Both the position numbers and the translations under genes were made by a program. A DNA stretch of 64,000 nucleotides, taken from Galdieria sulphuraria. Taxonomy: Eukaryota; Rhodophyta; Bangiophyceae; Galdieriales; Galdieriaceae. The DNA lies in NCBI RefSeq assembly GCF_000341285.1, contig NW_005178419.1, positions 32,376-96,375 of the forward strand, in the 5' to 3' direction. The notes beneath the pieces are model-generated. The model ran no database searches. It was not told the origin of the DNA and worked only from the letters and a program-made list of their open reading frames with translations. This document shows positions 21,913 to 32,310 of this stretch, piece after piece. Every line of letters begins with the position of its first letter. Within the stretch, counting starts at the first letter, position 1.

Positions 21913-22614
21913 TCATCCTTCTATATGATTTTCCCTTAAGAATGCATGTAACAAAACTACAACCGTAATATAAAGTGTAAAATTGAATAGTATAGTAGCC
22001 ATATGACCCAATAAAAGTCCTAATAAGACAGTCACTCCTAATACAACTAGTTTGCCATTCATATCCAAATGAACCGCATTCGTAATAACAATAGGCTCCT
22101 GTTTCCATAGAAAGAAATAGACAGCTATCAAGATACAGACCATCAAAGAGAATACTTGAATAGGGTGAACAAAGAGAAACACAAATAGAAAACAACAACA
22201 GCTGATAAGGTAATTGTAAAAGAAATTTTCCAAATTAGTCTTCACTCTAGCAACACCGTTCTCTCCTTGAGTGGGGAAACGAAACTTTCGAATATCAAAA
22301 AATTCAGACCAAGGACGAGCACAACCCCATATTTGCAATAGCCTGTCTTGTAGTGTCAGATCTGAAAAGAGTTGAAGTGGAGCAGTATACACCGCAAAGT
22401 CTTGGTTTGGGATGGAGTTGAGTGCTTCCTTCAACCACGGCCTTGAACTAGAACTAGCACTTCCTTTCTCTACGTCCTCTGTGGAAACATTTCTAGTATC
22501 CAGTCCAGGTACATAAGTTTGATAATCTCCTGTTTGTTTATCTTTGTCGTTTTTAGAGTATTGATAAGGATGAATACCTGTGGGTAAGTCTTCATCAATG
22601 GGCTGATAATTCAT
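21913..22614 (-). CDS. PRA1 family protein (prenylated Rab acceptor)
   Basis: Single exon, 233 residues from the ATG at 22614. A soluble N-terminal half is followed by the PRA1 domain: ARPWSEFFDIRKFRFP, then VKTNLENFFYNYLI. Four hydrophobic segments in two hairpins then run from about residue 135 to 225 (FLFVFLFVHPIQVFSLMV, VVLGVTVLLGLLLGHMATI). PRA1/Yip3 proteins sit in Golgi, ER or endosomal membranes and bind prenylated Rab GTPases. The gene is convergent with the Sec12-like gene, with 71 bp between stops. Confidence 0.87.
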   Translation of the reverse strand: MNYQPIDEDLPTGIHPYQYSKNDKDKQTGDYQTYVPGLDTRNVSTEDVEKGSASSSSRPWLKEALNSIPNQDFAVYTAPLQLFSDLTLQDRLLQIWGCARPWSEFFDIRKFRFPTQGENGVARVKTNLENFFYNYLISCCCFLFVFLFVHPIQVFSLMVCILIAVYFFLWKQEPIVITNAVHLDMNGKLVVLGVTVLLGLLLGHMATILFNFTLYITVVVLLHAFLRENHIEG

Positions 22615-23258
22615 TTTCAAAAAAAAATAAGAAGCTCATGGTGGCCCTAAATAACTCTAATAGTATCTTTCTTAAGCACATTTCATGTTGGAAGTTGTAA
22701 TAGGAACAGGACATTTGAAATCTTCAATAGCTCTTGAAAATATGGGACTTCAAACCTGTTATAACACTTTTAGACGAAAGCATTCTGATTTTCAAGATGT
22801 TAAGTGTCCATTATTAATATATATATATATCGACGGCCGATTGTGGGAGGACGACTCCGATTGGTGGTGGTTGGGAAGAACAAGGCTATTGTGGTTTAAA
22901 AAAGAAAAAAGAACTTTATGGACATTGTATGGAACACGTGATATAATGGAATAAAGCCCAGTCGTAACTTTTGATAGTCCTAGTTGTAATATGAAAAGCT
23001 CTCACTAGTCACTTTGTTGTCTTCTCCGACTAAGAGTCAGTGTCTTGTCTTTGTGGCAATCCGCTGCTAAATAGTCGGTACATAAATTAGTAAGACTACT
23101 ACTGGAACTCAACAAATATGAGTCGCAGATAATATATATCTTACTTACACTCGTCGACTGGATTAGTGCCCATAAATAAATAGATCGGTATCCCCCTCTC
23201 TTCCTTTTCACAAAATACATCCCTTTTTGGGTATTTGGAAAATACGGATATATTCATC
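22615..23258. other. Divergent intergenic region
   Basis: 644 bp between the PRA1 gene (minus) and the ACT-domain gene (plus). A plus-strand frame at 22685-22954 (89 codons, Trp-rich, ending GTRDIME) starts with ATG but has no family resemblance and contains a small TA repeat. I do not call it a gene. Nothing else is visible. Confidence 0.4.
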
Positions 23259-24231
23259 ATGTCTTTGCTATTTGTTCCATCTTTGGGTTTCAAGGTGGGT
23301 GAGGGTTTTTTGAAACTTTCAAGGTTTTATTATTCGCGCGCTAGCATTTCCTTCAACTCTCTTGTTTTCAAAAACAACGTAGTTTTAGTCTAGGACCTTG
23401 CAAGTATAGTCTTTACCAAGTCAAACCTATTATTTGGAAGGTGAATAGAAGCGTTGCCTGTGTAGATGTGCCTCTTAAAAAGGCTTCTGAAAGACAAACT
23501 GGAGTGGCAGATACTTTGTATCACAATGCAGAGGCTTTGGAAACTAAAATTGTTATTGACAACGAAAAGGACTTTTATCACAGTATTATTTCTGTCAGGT
23601 GTAAAGATAGGCCAGGTCTATTGAAAGACTTGACTTATTGCCTAGAGACGGCTGGAATAACAGTAGAACGAGCCTTGGTAAAAACAGAAAGTCAATTAGC
23701 GTTAGACACTTTCTTTGTAACGGATAGCGGTTCTAAAATAGCAGAAGAAGATTTTGAAAAGGTAATACTTGGGAAAATGTCCATCACTGAAGTTCTAATT
23801 GTGTCAAATAGATTGAACACATAATCACACAGACGCTTGAAAGCAAAAAGGGTGCGAATACTACGATAAATTGGGTTCCTTTGGCAGGAAAGAAAGTTTA
23901 TGTGCAGAATAGAAACAAGTATGTTGATCATGAACGTGGTATAGCAGTTGTAACAGATAATTCATCAAGTCCATTATATACAACAGTGACTTTGACAGCT
24001 CCTAATATTCCCGGTATTGTATCTCAATTTCTTGCCAATTTGGCTTATTTGGAGTTGAATGTTTCTTTCGCATCTTTGGCTTGTGTTTCTTCTCAAGGAA
24101 ATACTCGTCAAGACGTCTTTCATGTGACTAGTATGGAAGGCAAACAACTTGATGAAGCAACTTGCAATGAAATAGTGAACATGGCATATTTTATGCTTTC
24201 TACACCTCAAGTGGAAGAAGATTCTTATTAG
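23259..24231 (+). CDS. Plastid-type protein with two ACT domains
   Basis: Three exons: 23259-23294, 23345-23761 and 23812-24231, with two 50 bp introns and 290 residues. ACT domain 1 (about residues 90-165) reads ISVRCKDRPGLLKDLTYCLE and continues with TVERALVKTESQ. ACT domain 2 (about 200-280) reads TVTLTAPNIPGIVSQFLANL. Two ACT modules with no catalytic domain resemble the plant ACR11/ACR12 group of amino-acid-binding regulators. The first about 55 residues are Ser, Phe and Lys rich with few acids and are probably a plastid transit peptide. They are only seen when intron 1, with its GTGGGT donor, is removed. The ligand and partner are unknown. Confidence 0.8.
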
Positions 24232-24371
24232 AACTTGTATATACTTTAGTAGTTGTTTTTTGGGGGAAATAGCGTTTCATTTTCCTTTTAAATTGTGTTT
24301 TCATTTCTTTGTTGTTTTGGCATTACTGTGGTTGCCAACTTGTGTCCATTACTTTTAATATCTTTTAGCAA

Positions 24372-25369
24372 ATGGCAGATCCTGAAAGTGAAAGTTCTAG
24401 TTTTAATCACTCTGCTAACCAACCCACCAGTTCTTCTCCTACTGTTGATGACCTTCTTGGTGGACAGTCTCCGTCAACCGACGACCAACTTACAAAGAGA
24501 GTAAGTGCAAAAGGCAGTTCTGACATTTTTGGAGAATACAGTACTACAAGTTCTGCTCCTAAAATGACTCCCATACCGCTGGCTCCATCTTTTATTTCAG
24601 GCAGAGGTAGGGTTGTGGTCTCCAATGAGATTTGGGGTTCCCGTAATAGACTTGTTTTTCATAAGAGCTTAAAAGTGTTTTGTAGCTGCTGAACTCATTT
24701 ATTGGAGAAATATGTTCGTTTCGACAGTTGTATTTGTAGTTGGCAACATATTCTTTCTTGCCATCACCGTCGGGAAAAAATCAGTAATATCGGTGCTTTC
24801 ATATGCGTTTATGATTCAATTGGCTCTTTCATTTGTGTATGTCAACTTTTCAAAGTTATTTGTTGGTTTTCTAGGTCCAGATTTTGTTGGGACTCCTACA
24901 CTTGGAAAACCATATGTAACCAAAGAGTCATTGTCCAAATACTTGGAAACAAGTAGCCAATTGATCAACAGCTCAATAGATCAAGTCAAGATTGCTTTGT
25001 TTTGCGTAGATAATATGTTTACTTTGAAATTATTGGCGTTTTTCTATTTCCTTTCGTTGTTAGGCAGATTGATTAGTACTTCAACTCTGGGATATCTTGT
25101 TTTCTTGTATACATTTACTGTTCCAGTTATTTACGAACACTTCAATAAGGAGATTGATGAGTTTGTTGTGTTGGTCAAAACTCGTATTTATGAGGTTGGT
25201 CATTGAGAAACCGAGTCTGTAACCCAATATCATAATCATTTGTGGATAGGTTGTGAAGCCTCTACGTCAAAAAGTTCAACAACATTTGAAACAGTTGACA
25301 GATCGATGTCCTCCTCGTATTCGACCACATTTGCAGCGTGCCTTGGGTATGAATGTAAAAGTGGAGTAG
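24372..25369 (+). CDS. Reticulon-like ER-shaping protein
   Basis: Three exons: 24372-24606, 24686-25194 and 25250-25369, with introns of 79 and 55 bp and 287 residues. After a Ser/Thr/Asp-rich cytosolic N-terminus comes the reticulon homology domain, opening AAELIYWRNMFVSTVV and holding two long hydrophobic hairpins (residues about 85-135 and 185-225). These would bend ER tubules. I add a third exon not obvious from the main frame: after a GTTGGT donor the frame continues VVKPLRQKVQQHLKQL and runs 40 codons to a stop. Its amphipathic basic sequence and matching phase support it, but the donor is non-standard. Without it the protein ends EVGH. A TTTTAG just before the ATG suggests a 5'UTR intron. 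Confidence 0.82.
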
Positions 25370-25526
25370 ACAAAGAGCTGGTCATCAGAGACATTCTTAG
25401 AATCAGTAAGATGGAAAAGACGAGTCTGGTTTTCGTGATTTGTGTTTGTTTTTGTGTGTAACTTGTGTTCAATGAGTTGAATAAAAACTTCAAAAACTTC
25501 GATGAGCAAAAATACATGATCACCTT

Positions 25527-26973
25527 TTACTTGTCTTCGATAAAAAAAACCAAATGAGGTCCTTGATCTATTTCACAGAGTTTCCAATGGCCATCTTTTG
25601 TGTAGTCAAAACGACGTTTCGGAAAGTTACAAACGAGACAGATCTTATCAATATCAATGCCACGGGTATCCACCCAATCAAAGACTTGCCGAATAGTATT
25701 CTCCTTTCTAAACCGTCTCTCCATTCGACTACCATCCGACTGTCTAATTGCTATAGTAACCGTATCGCTATCGCCCTTCACTGCCTCCTCTTCTATCTCT
25801 CGTAACTTGAGCTGTCGTCGTCTTTCTAAGCGCTCTCTTTCCAACTCCGCTTCTTCTTTCTCTCGTTCTAAACGGACTTGTTCTTCCTTACGAGCTGCTT
25901 CCGCTTGTGCTGCAGCTTCAAGTCTCGCTCTATCTTCTTCTATAGCTCGTTGAAAAGCAACGTCTTGTTCTTCACGAATTTGCCTTGTTTCTAGATGACG
26001 CTGTTGTTCCAAACGTGCACTATTCAATATTTCCCCATGTCTCTCCAAAGTTTGTACAAGAAACTCTGTCAACTCATCACTCTCCATAGCACCTTGCCTC
26101 GACTCCAAAACTTGTGCATTTCTTCTTCCTTGAGCAACTGTGACAATAGCGATATACGGAAAATCAGTAGCACGAAAAGAAACTTGCAAATGACGACCTT
26201 CTGCACTGTCCACAGAACACGCCCAAAAAATAAAGTTTTCGTTAATAAAACCAACAAGTTGTTCATTCGTCAATACATCCCTGCAAAAATCTGGAGTTAA
26301 ATAGTGACGGTCTGCATGTAAATACACCATAACAAACTACAATAAAGAGAAAGCATAAAAAAGTACATCATGTAAGTCTACCTACCTTGAACTGCTGTTT
26401 TGCATAATTTAAGGCATCTAAAAAACAACCCTGAAAGAATGTGGGATGAATGCTGCCATATTCACTTTCAAACTGCTGTGCAAACTCTCTTGCTGCTCTT
26501 CGGGCAACTTCTATACGAGGTCGACTCACCGAACGAGGACCAACAAATAGAAAACGAAGCAATGAAGCAGCAGCCTTAATTAACGCTCTCAAAGGAGCCA
26601 AAAAGAACGATATTGTCATTTGAAACAGAGTGGACGGGCGGGATCTCGACGAAGCGGTATTGCTACCGGTCTGTTCAATCACACCAGTACCTATTTCTTG
26701 TCGTGGTATTGTCGGGTTTTCACGTACGCCATTCTCTGAATTATTTGGCGGTCTATTAACAGGAAAAGATTCTCCACTGATATGTAGGTCAACTGCGCGT
26801 TCCAAGTCCCAACCCACGCTTGCCAATCTATCAACAGCTTCTTCCACTGACTGACAACGAGTAACACTTATAAATGTCTCCACAGACTCCTTCTTGTCTT
26901 GTGGAAGGTTGTTCAACAGGGCAGCATTTGCTTCTGACTCTGTTTCCAGGCTTTCGCCACCTGGTTCGCTCAT
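25527..26973 (-). CDS. UBXD8/FAF2-like protein (UBA, hairpin, UAS and UBX domains)
   Basis: Two exons, 26973-26386 and 26336-25527, with a 49 bp intron and 465 residues. Domain order: a UBA-like helix bundle (residues about 25-65, ETFISVTRCQSVEEAVDRL), a hydrophobic hairpin (about 115-140, TISFFLAPLRALIKAAASLLRF) that would embed in ER or lipid-droplet membrane, and a thioredoxin-like UAS domain (MVYLHADRHYLTPDFCRD, INENFIFWACSV). A long charged coiled coil and a C-terminal UBX domain (RRFRKENTIRQVFDWVD) follow. The family recruits Cdc48/p97 to ER-associated degradation. The ATG at 26973 was chosen because upstream codons lack an ATG until a hydrophobic stretch that does not fit the family. 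Confidence 0.9.
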
Positions 26974-27375
26974 TAATCTATTCTTTGCCTGTTCACAATA
27001 GGAAAGTGCCCAATCAAATGTTGCAAATAGAAGAATTGTGAGAAACAGAGAAATAAATAGACAACTCTTTATTTCTGAACTCTCATTGTGGAGTTGTTTG
27101 AAACAAGTTATCTTGGATTGATAATACCACACGTCTCAGCACATGTTGTTGAAATTTGTTTTGCCCTTGCTAAAAGAACAGAATATAAAGTATGCCAAAG
27201 TAGGAAACAATGACGCATTTGTTTCTGTCAAACACTATACCAAAAGGTTATTGTAAGTAGCGCCGTGGATCATTTGGAAAAAAAAATATTGCCTTGGCGC
27301 CAAAAATTATTCCGAATACCTCTTATTTGAGGAATTGTGGATAAGTACAACTCAGAATTGTTGAAGACGACAGAG
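26974..27375. other. Divergent promoter region of UBXD8-like and GME genes
   Basis: 402 bp between two start codons. It includes a palindromic GGCGCC core at 27294-27305, listed separately. No other motif was recognised. A minus-strand frame stays open into 27132 but lacks family resemblance. Confidence 0.45.
27294..27305. promoter_or_regulatory. E2F-like palindrome TTGGCGCCAAAA
   Basis: TTGGCGCCAAAA lies 71 bp upstream of the GME ATG. Read on the minus strand it is TTTTGGCGCC, matching the established E2F/DP consensus TTTSGCGC. Function is inferred from the motif only. Confidence 0.4.
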
Positions 27376-28598
27376 ATGAGCTTGGCGAAAGAACAAAAGC
27401 AGTTGCGTGTTCTCGTTACAGGTACCAGACTCACTTATTTGCTCACTTTTCACATCAACTATTCTTATTGTAACTAGGTGCTGGAGGCTTTATCGGCTCC
27501 CATCTTGCTAAGAAGTTGAAAGAAAAGGGCCAGTACGTTATCGCAGCGGACTGGAAAGAAAATGAGTATTTTAAACAGGAAGATTTTTGTGATGAGTTTT
27601 TGCTAGTAGACCTTAGAGAGCTTCAAAACTGCTTGAAAGCTTCCAAGGTGGGTCGTCGGAAACTTGAACAACTTTTCGATTGTTGACTTATATTTTAGGA
27701 CTGTGACCATGTTTACAATTTGGCTGCAGATATGGGTGGTATGGGTTTTATCCAATCGAATCACTCCGTGATTCTGTATAACAACACCATGATTTCGTTT
27801 AATATGCTGGAGGCAGCCAGAAGAAACAATGTGAAGAGATACTTCTATGCATCTTCTGCTTGCATATATCCAGAAAACAAGCAATTAGACCCTAAGAACC
27901 CAGGGCTGAAGGAGTCGGATGCATGGCCTGCACAACCACAGGTATATTATTCGTAATATAGTTTGGAAATGACTAAGTTATCGTAGGACGCGTATGGATT
28001 GGAAAAGCTTGCATCAGAAGAAATGGCTATTCATTACGGTAGAGATTTCAAGATGGAGACGAGAATCGGACGGTTTCATAATATATATGGACCCTATGGC
28101 ACTTGGAAAGGTGGACGTGAGAAAGCTCCAGCTGCATTTTGTCGCAAATGTATTGTTTCTGACACTGAGTTTGAAATGTGGGGAGATGGCGAACAGACTC
28201 GTTCATTTTGCTATATCGATGATGCTGTCGAAGGAGTAATTCGCTTGATGGAATCCGACTTCGCTGAACCCTTGAATATCGGTTCCGAAGAAATGATATC
28301 TATGAATGACATGGCCAAGCTTATAATGAAATTTGAAAACAAAGAATTGAAAATCAAGCATATTCCTGGTCCTGAAGGTGTTCGAGGCAGAAATAGCAAT
28401 AATGATCTTTGCAGGAAAGTTCTTGGATGGGAGCCTAAAGTTGATCTTGCAGAAGGTCTAAAAAGGACATATATCTGGATAAAGAGTCAAATTGAGGAAG
28501 AAAGTGCTCAAGGAAAAAAGAATGACGAATACAAAACCTCGAAAGTTGTGCCTACTCATTCTCCAACAGACTCTGTTGCAGCAAAACGCCGTGATTAG
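27376..28598 (+). CDS. GME: GDP-mannose 3,5-epimerase
   Basis: Four exons: 27376-27421, 27478-27647, 27699-27941 and 27987-28598, with introns of 56, 51 and 45 bp and 356 residues. It converts GDP-D-mannose to GDP-L-galactose, the branch point to ascorbate and L-galactose-containing polysaccharides. An extended SDR fold is evident: Rossmann motif TGAGGFIGSHL split by intron 1, NLAADMGGMGFIQSN, and the catalytic SSACIYPE and YGLEK pair. GRFHNIYGPYGTWKGGREK is a GME-specific substrate block. The C-terminal 30 residues after the conserved domain are Lys/Ser rich and specific to this protein. There is no targeting peptide, so it should be cytosolic. Confidence 0.95.
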
Positions 28599-28965
28599 AT
28601 TAGGTATTCTATGGAAGTATTAGCCGGGGAACGATTGAGTGATACTCGAGTGTTGCAGCTTTCAATAAAGCTTTGTGGATTTTACTTTGTTTCTAGAGTT
28701 GCAGGAATAGCTCGAGCATTAGTCTTTTCAATAGGTTTATTAGAAATATGTAGAGGTCTGTTTACTGTACCCTTCCAGCTCAAGACTTTGAAACCTTTCC
28801 AATCTATTATATATATCCCAGTGTCTTTTACGAGGCACCATCTCTTCATTCATCAACTCATATCTTTATTATTCCATAATCTATTTTACTCTTCAACTGT
28901 CTGCAGAAGTAAAGCGTGACACGGATTCCATCAAATCACTCCTTTGAAAGCGGCGACACTCTTCA

Positions 28966-28973
28966 TTTGGCGC
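28966..28973 (+). promoter_or_regulatory. E2F-like site TTTGGCGC
   Basis: Exact match to the TTTSGCGC consensus, about 85 bp before a TATA-like element and upstream of ornithine decarboxylase, a growth-linked gene in other eukaryotes. Motif evidence only. Confidence 0.35.
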
Positions 28974-29187
28974 AATTTTGGGTATTCTCGTTCGTCGTTG
29001 TTGTTCGTGTGTTTGGTTTTTGTTGCCTTGTTTAAGTCTTTGCATACTTTCTTTATATATAAGCATTAGTTGAATATATTTAGTTTCGGTGTCAAGTTTC
29101 TTTTACGCAAGTGAACCTGTTTTTTGGTCGAGCAACTTGTCTAGTGGCCGGTGGAAGTGGACCGGTCGTGGGGATGTTTGGTTTCCT

Positions 29188-29286
29188 ATGCTCTCGAAAC
29201 TGATTGTTTTTGCCGCTGTGCGTAATTTTGTTAGTTGTACAACCACAAGGAAACTCCCGCCTCCACTTATACCTGAAGAAGATTGA
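29188..29286 (+). promoter_or_regulatory. Upstream open reading frame(s) before ornithine decarboxylase
   Basis: ATG 29188 opens a 32-residue frame (MLSKLIVFAAVRNF start). ATG 29174, 14 bases earlier in another frame, opens a 9-residue frame. Both lie on the likely leader of the decarboxylase mRNA and would be met first by scanning ribosomes. uORFs are known translational controls of polyamine genes in other eukaryotes; whether they act here is inference. Confidence 0.4.
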
Positions 29287-29521
29287 TATTGTTGAACTCG
29301 ATATCTTGACAACCATAGTTTCGTGATCCTGTTGGACATCCTCTGTTATTTGGTACAGTATTGGCAGATTGGGAAACATAGCGTTTGTCTGTGATAGTTT
29401 TCGTTATAGTTGTCGTACATCTCAACTTTTTAGAGGCAGAAACTGTAGCCGACAAGTTATCTTCAAAAATTGCTCTTTTGTCCGTAGAGACTTGTTAAGT
29501 TTCCAGCCCTACTTGTCAAGT

Positions 29522-31072
29522 ATGACTTTAGAAAGTCAGCAGTGTTACTCCCACTCATCGGTTTCGTGCCAGTTCGAAGCCTTACCTTCAGCTGTCTCAG
29601 AAGTTGATGAGGACTGCAAGGTTCAAAACCAAGTCTCACAAGTACGCGATGATTCTCATTGGTTTGAAAATTATTCCTGCAGTGTCTTATCTCGTACCTT
29701 TTCTGAAAGTGTGAACAGTGAAGATACATTGTCTATTGAGTTGCGACAAGACAAGCAAAGAGAAAATTTATCAGCTGACTTAGAACGAAGTGTTGTAGAA
29801 GAGTCTCACAAGTCGAGTAGTGGATATTCTGTTGTCAAACCAAGTTGTTGCAAAATGGTGGAAAGTCTTTTGAAAAATTTGCCCAGTAAGGTGTATCGAG
29901 TGCCATCGGGAACTGATCTGGAGTGGATTGCCAGTAAATTTATACATCGGGGAGAAGAGCAAGCTTTTTATGTCATCGATATTGGAGCTGTAGAGAAGAA
30001 GTACCTCGAGTTTGTCCGTCAACTTCCTCGTGTACATCCTTATTTTGCAGTCAAATGCAATCCAGATCCGGTAATTGTACGTTTACTTGCAGCACTTGGT
30101 TGCAACTTCGATTGTGCGTCGAAATCGGAGATTAAACTTGTCAGTGCATCTGGAGTATCAGGCGATCGAGTTATCTATGCCAATCCTTGTAAGCCACAGC
30201 ATCATCTTTCCTACGCAGTGGAAAAGGGAGTTACTTTGGTTACCTTTGATAATAGAGATGAACTATACAAGTTGCGTCAACTTGGTTCCCATGTTCGAGC
30301 CATATTGCGTATCGCAACTGAAGACGAAGATTCTTTGTGTCCATTGAGTTCCAAGTTTGGAGCATTTATGGAAGAAGTTCCTAGTCTTTTAAGTATTGCA
30401 CAGACACTCAATGTACGTGTTGTAGGAGTTGCATTTCATGTTGGTTCGGGATGTCGTTGTGTGAAATCTTATATTTCTTCTATCGAAAATGCACGTCGAG
30501 TTTTTGATATAGCTGAAAGCATGGGATTGCCTCCCATGACGATTTTAGATATTGGTGGTGGATTTCCTGGATTTGACGGAGAGTCTTCCATTACTTTTGA
30601 GGAAATTGCGAAAGGAATTCGAGGACACTTGGACAAACTGTTTCCTGAAGAGCAACAAGTGGAGATTATTGCCGAGCCTGGTCGTTATTTTGTTGGCTCT
30701 AGTCATACTTTGATGACTCGTGTGAACGGACGTCGACATCGTTTGCGTGGAGATGAAGCTGGTTCAAGAGAAGATTGTGTGGATTATTATATAGATGATG
30801 GCGTTTATGGTTCCTTTAGAGATGTTTTGACGCTTGGCATTACTTTTTATCCCAATTGTTTTCCTCACTGTTCCAATCGACGCATATTGAAGAGTACTAT
30901 CTTTGGTCCAACCTGTGACTCTATTGATTGTATCATTCGTGATTATCCGCTGCGAGAGTTGGATGTTGGAGATTGGATTTATTTCAAAGATATGGGTGCC
31001 TACACCATCAGCTTGGCAAGTAGCTTCAATGGATTCCATAAGCCGTCTTGCAAATATATCTATGGCATGTAG
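29522..31072 (+). CDS. ODC: Ornithine decarboxylase (PLP, group IV)
   Basis: Single exon, 516 residues from ATG 29522. It makes putrescine from ornithine, the first step of polyamine synthesis. The PLP lysine is Lys178 in YFAVKCNPDP. Other hallmarks are FDCASKSEI, the FHVGSGC loop, the Gly-rich DIGGGFPG and EPGRYFV. The active-site cysteine is Cys465 in FGPTCDSID, and YIDDGVYGSF is the closing motif. The FGPTCDSID and DDGVYGSF wording favours ornithine over lysine or diaminopimelate. An N-terminal extension of about 110 residues precedes the conserved part. It is Ser and Glu rich with low complexity, does not look like a transit peptide, and could carry regulation. Convergent with the CXC-domain gene. 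Confidence 0.92.
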   Translation: MTLESQQCYSHSSVSCQFEALPSAVSEVDEDCKVQNQVSQVRDDSHWFENYSCSVLSRTFSESVNSEDTLSIELRQDKQRENLSADLERSVVEESHKSSSGYSVVKPSCCKMVESLLKNLPSKVYRVPSGTDLEWIASKFIHRGEEQAFYVIDIGAVEKKYLEFVRQLPRVHPYFAVKCNPDPVIVRLLAALGCNFDCASKSEIKLVSASGVSGDRVIYANPCKPQHHLSYAVEKGVTLVTFDNRDELYKLRQLGSHVRAILRIATEDEDSLCPLSSKFGAFMEEVPSLLSIAQTLNVRVVGVAFHVGSGCRCVKSYISSIENARRVFDIAESMGLPPMTILDIGGGFPGFDGESSITFEEIAKGIRGHLDKLFPEEQQVEIIAEPGRYFVGSSHTLMTRVNGRRHRLRGDEAGSREDCVDYYIDDGVYGSFRDVLTLGITFYPNCFPHCSNRRILKSTIFGPTCDSIDCIIRDYPLRELDVGDWIYFKDMGAYTISLASSFNGFHKPSCKYIYGM

Positions 31073-31404
31073 TTCAAGTCTTGTTGTGGGGGGAACCAGT
31101 CGATATTCTATCTGATTTGTGTTGTGTTTTTCTCGTATAGTTCCATTTTATTTGTGTCGTTGGATAAATGGAAAGTATTTTTGTTTGGTTGGCGACTAGT
31201 TCATCTCATGAAGTTTGTAACATCAATTCCTGAAATATTCAATCGGGTGGTTTCCATGAATGAGTCCACGTTTCTTTTTGCCTGTCCATCCATTGTTTTC
31301 TATACTGTTGTAGTATTGCAGCACATTCTTCTAAAAGCAAGTTCATTACGCAATGATCCAGCTCTCTATTTGTTTTTGAAACATTTTGTGTAATTTCACT
31401 TTCC
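31073..31404. other. Convergent 3' spacer
   Basis: 332 bp between the stops of the decarboxylase and the CXC protein, T-rich on the plus strand. A short plus-strand frame at 31124-31393 has no family resemblance. No hairpin terminator is expected in a eukaryote, and I see nothing else. Confidence 0.45.
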
Positions 31405-32310
31405 TCACACAACAACAAAGCTTCTTCTTCTTCTTCTTCTTCTTCTGTCCGCTTTATCTTTCTGACTATTTGTACCCATTTGCTTCTTTTTATCTTTGGC
31501 CAACGAAACAAGTGAAGCAGCATCCACTCGCAACTCGGACAACGATAGAATACCCAACCATGGACTCAACTTTTTCTTGGGTTGATCCAAAGACTTTCGA
31601 AAATATAGAGGCTGTTGAACAGAAAAATTAACAGGTTGAATAGTCATTGTGTTTACACCGTGCGAGTGGTCTAATCCAGTGGATGGACTGGGATCACATT
31701 CTCTGTCTTCTACAGTATCCAAACTATTCTGTGACAACGTTTTGTGGGATTCCAGCAGTTCCTTTTTATCTGCAATATTAGGATGACTTGCACTTGAAGA
31801 AGCAAACGTAGTTTGTCCCTTGAAGGGACCCTCCTGTGAAGAACTTGTTCCACTTACTCGAACGTTGTGCAACTCCAAAGAACCTTCAAAATTCTTACAC
31901 CCCGAACACTTACATAGTTCTGAACAAAGCACCCCACTCTGAAAGCACTCACAATATTTCTTAAGGCAAGCTGTCTTCCGACAATTGCAACCTTTGTTAT
32001 GCTTCACAATCAGCCCTCCCTAAATAAACATAAAATACGATATCCTTCTCAAATATTACTACAATCATACCGAGTCTCTAAAAGTGGCAACCTTGGGTTG
32101 AAATGCGTCCGGATTCTTCTCTAATACCGACTTTATTGCAGCTTCTCTCTCCACTTGATGTTGTTCGTTATTATAACATCCAACACAAATACAATGACGA
32201 CCACAATACACGCCCGAGTTGAAACAGTCGCAGTACATTTTAAGACACTTGCTTTTGCCACATTTGCAGCCTTTCACTACATCTGTTTTGGTCGAACTAT
32301 TTTCTTCCAT
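31405..32310 (-). CDS. CXC-domain protein of the LIN54/Tesmin/TSO1 (TCX) family
   Basis: Two exons, 32310-32071 and 32019-31405, with a 51 bp intron and 284 residues. Both CXC repeats are complete: [20 protein letters not shown] in exon 1 and [20 protein letters not shown] in exon 2, each followed by its second Cys cluster. Between them is the family linker [10 protein letters not shown] (consensus RNPxAFxPK). These domains bind the CHR element TTYRAA in cell-cycle promoters; LIN54 is the DNA-binding subunit of DREAM/MuvB, and plant TCX proteins act similarly. The rest is unstructured and Ser-rich. The C-terminus has an Arg run encoded by a CTT/AAG-type repeat. Start ATG 32310; the frame is open upstream only with a TTG. 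Confidence 0.9.
31421..31446. repeat. (CTT)n trinucleotide repeat in coding sequence
   Basis: About nine CTT units (plus strand) inside the last exon of the CXC protein. Read in frame on the minus strand they encode a run of Arg (AGA codons) just before the stop. Confidence 0.9.

Larger units (their letters stand above)
28599..29521. other. Long leader/promoter region of the ornithine decarboxylase gene
   Basis: 923 bp. A TATA-like CTTTATATATAAGC lies at 29051-29064, an E2F-like TTTGGCGC at 28966-28973, and short upstream reading frames begin at ATG 29174 and ATG 29188. The decarboxylase frame is open back to about 29369 but without an ATG. A frame at 28611-28919 just after the GME stop has no family resemblance. 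Confidence 0.5.

Noticed and set aside
22685-22954. 89-codon frame with ATG between PRA1 and the ACT gene
   Set aside because: Contains a TA repeat and low-complexity Trp-rich sequence, with no homology visible.
28611-28919. 102-codon frame just after the GME stop
   Set aside because: Hydrophobic but unstructured and lies in the expected 3' UTR; no family resemblance.
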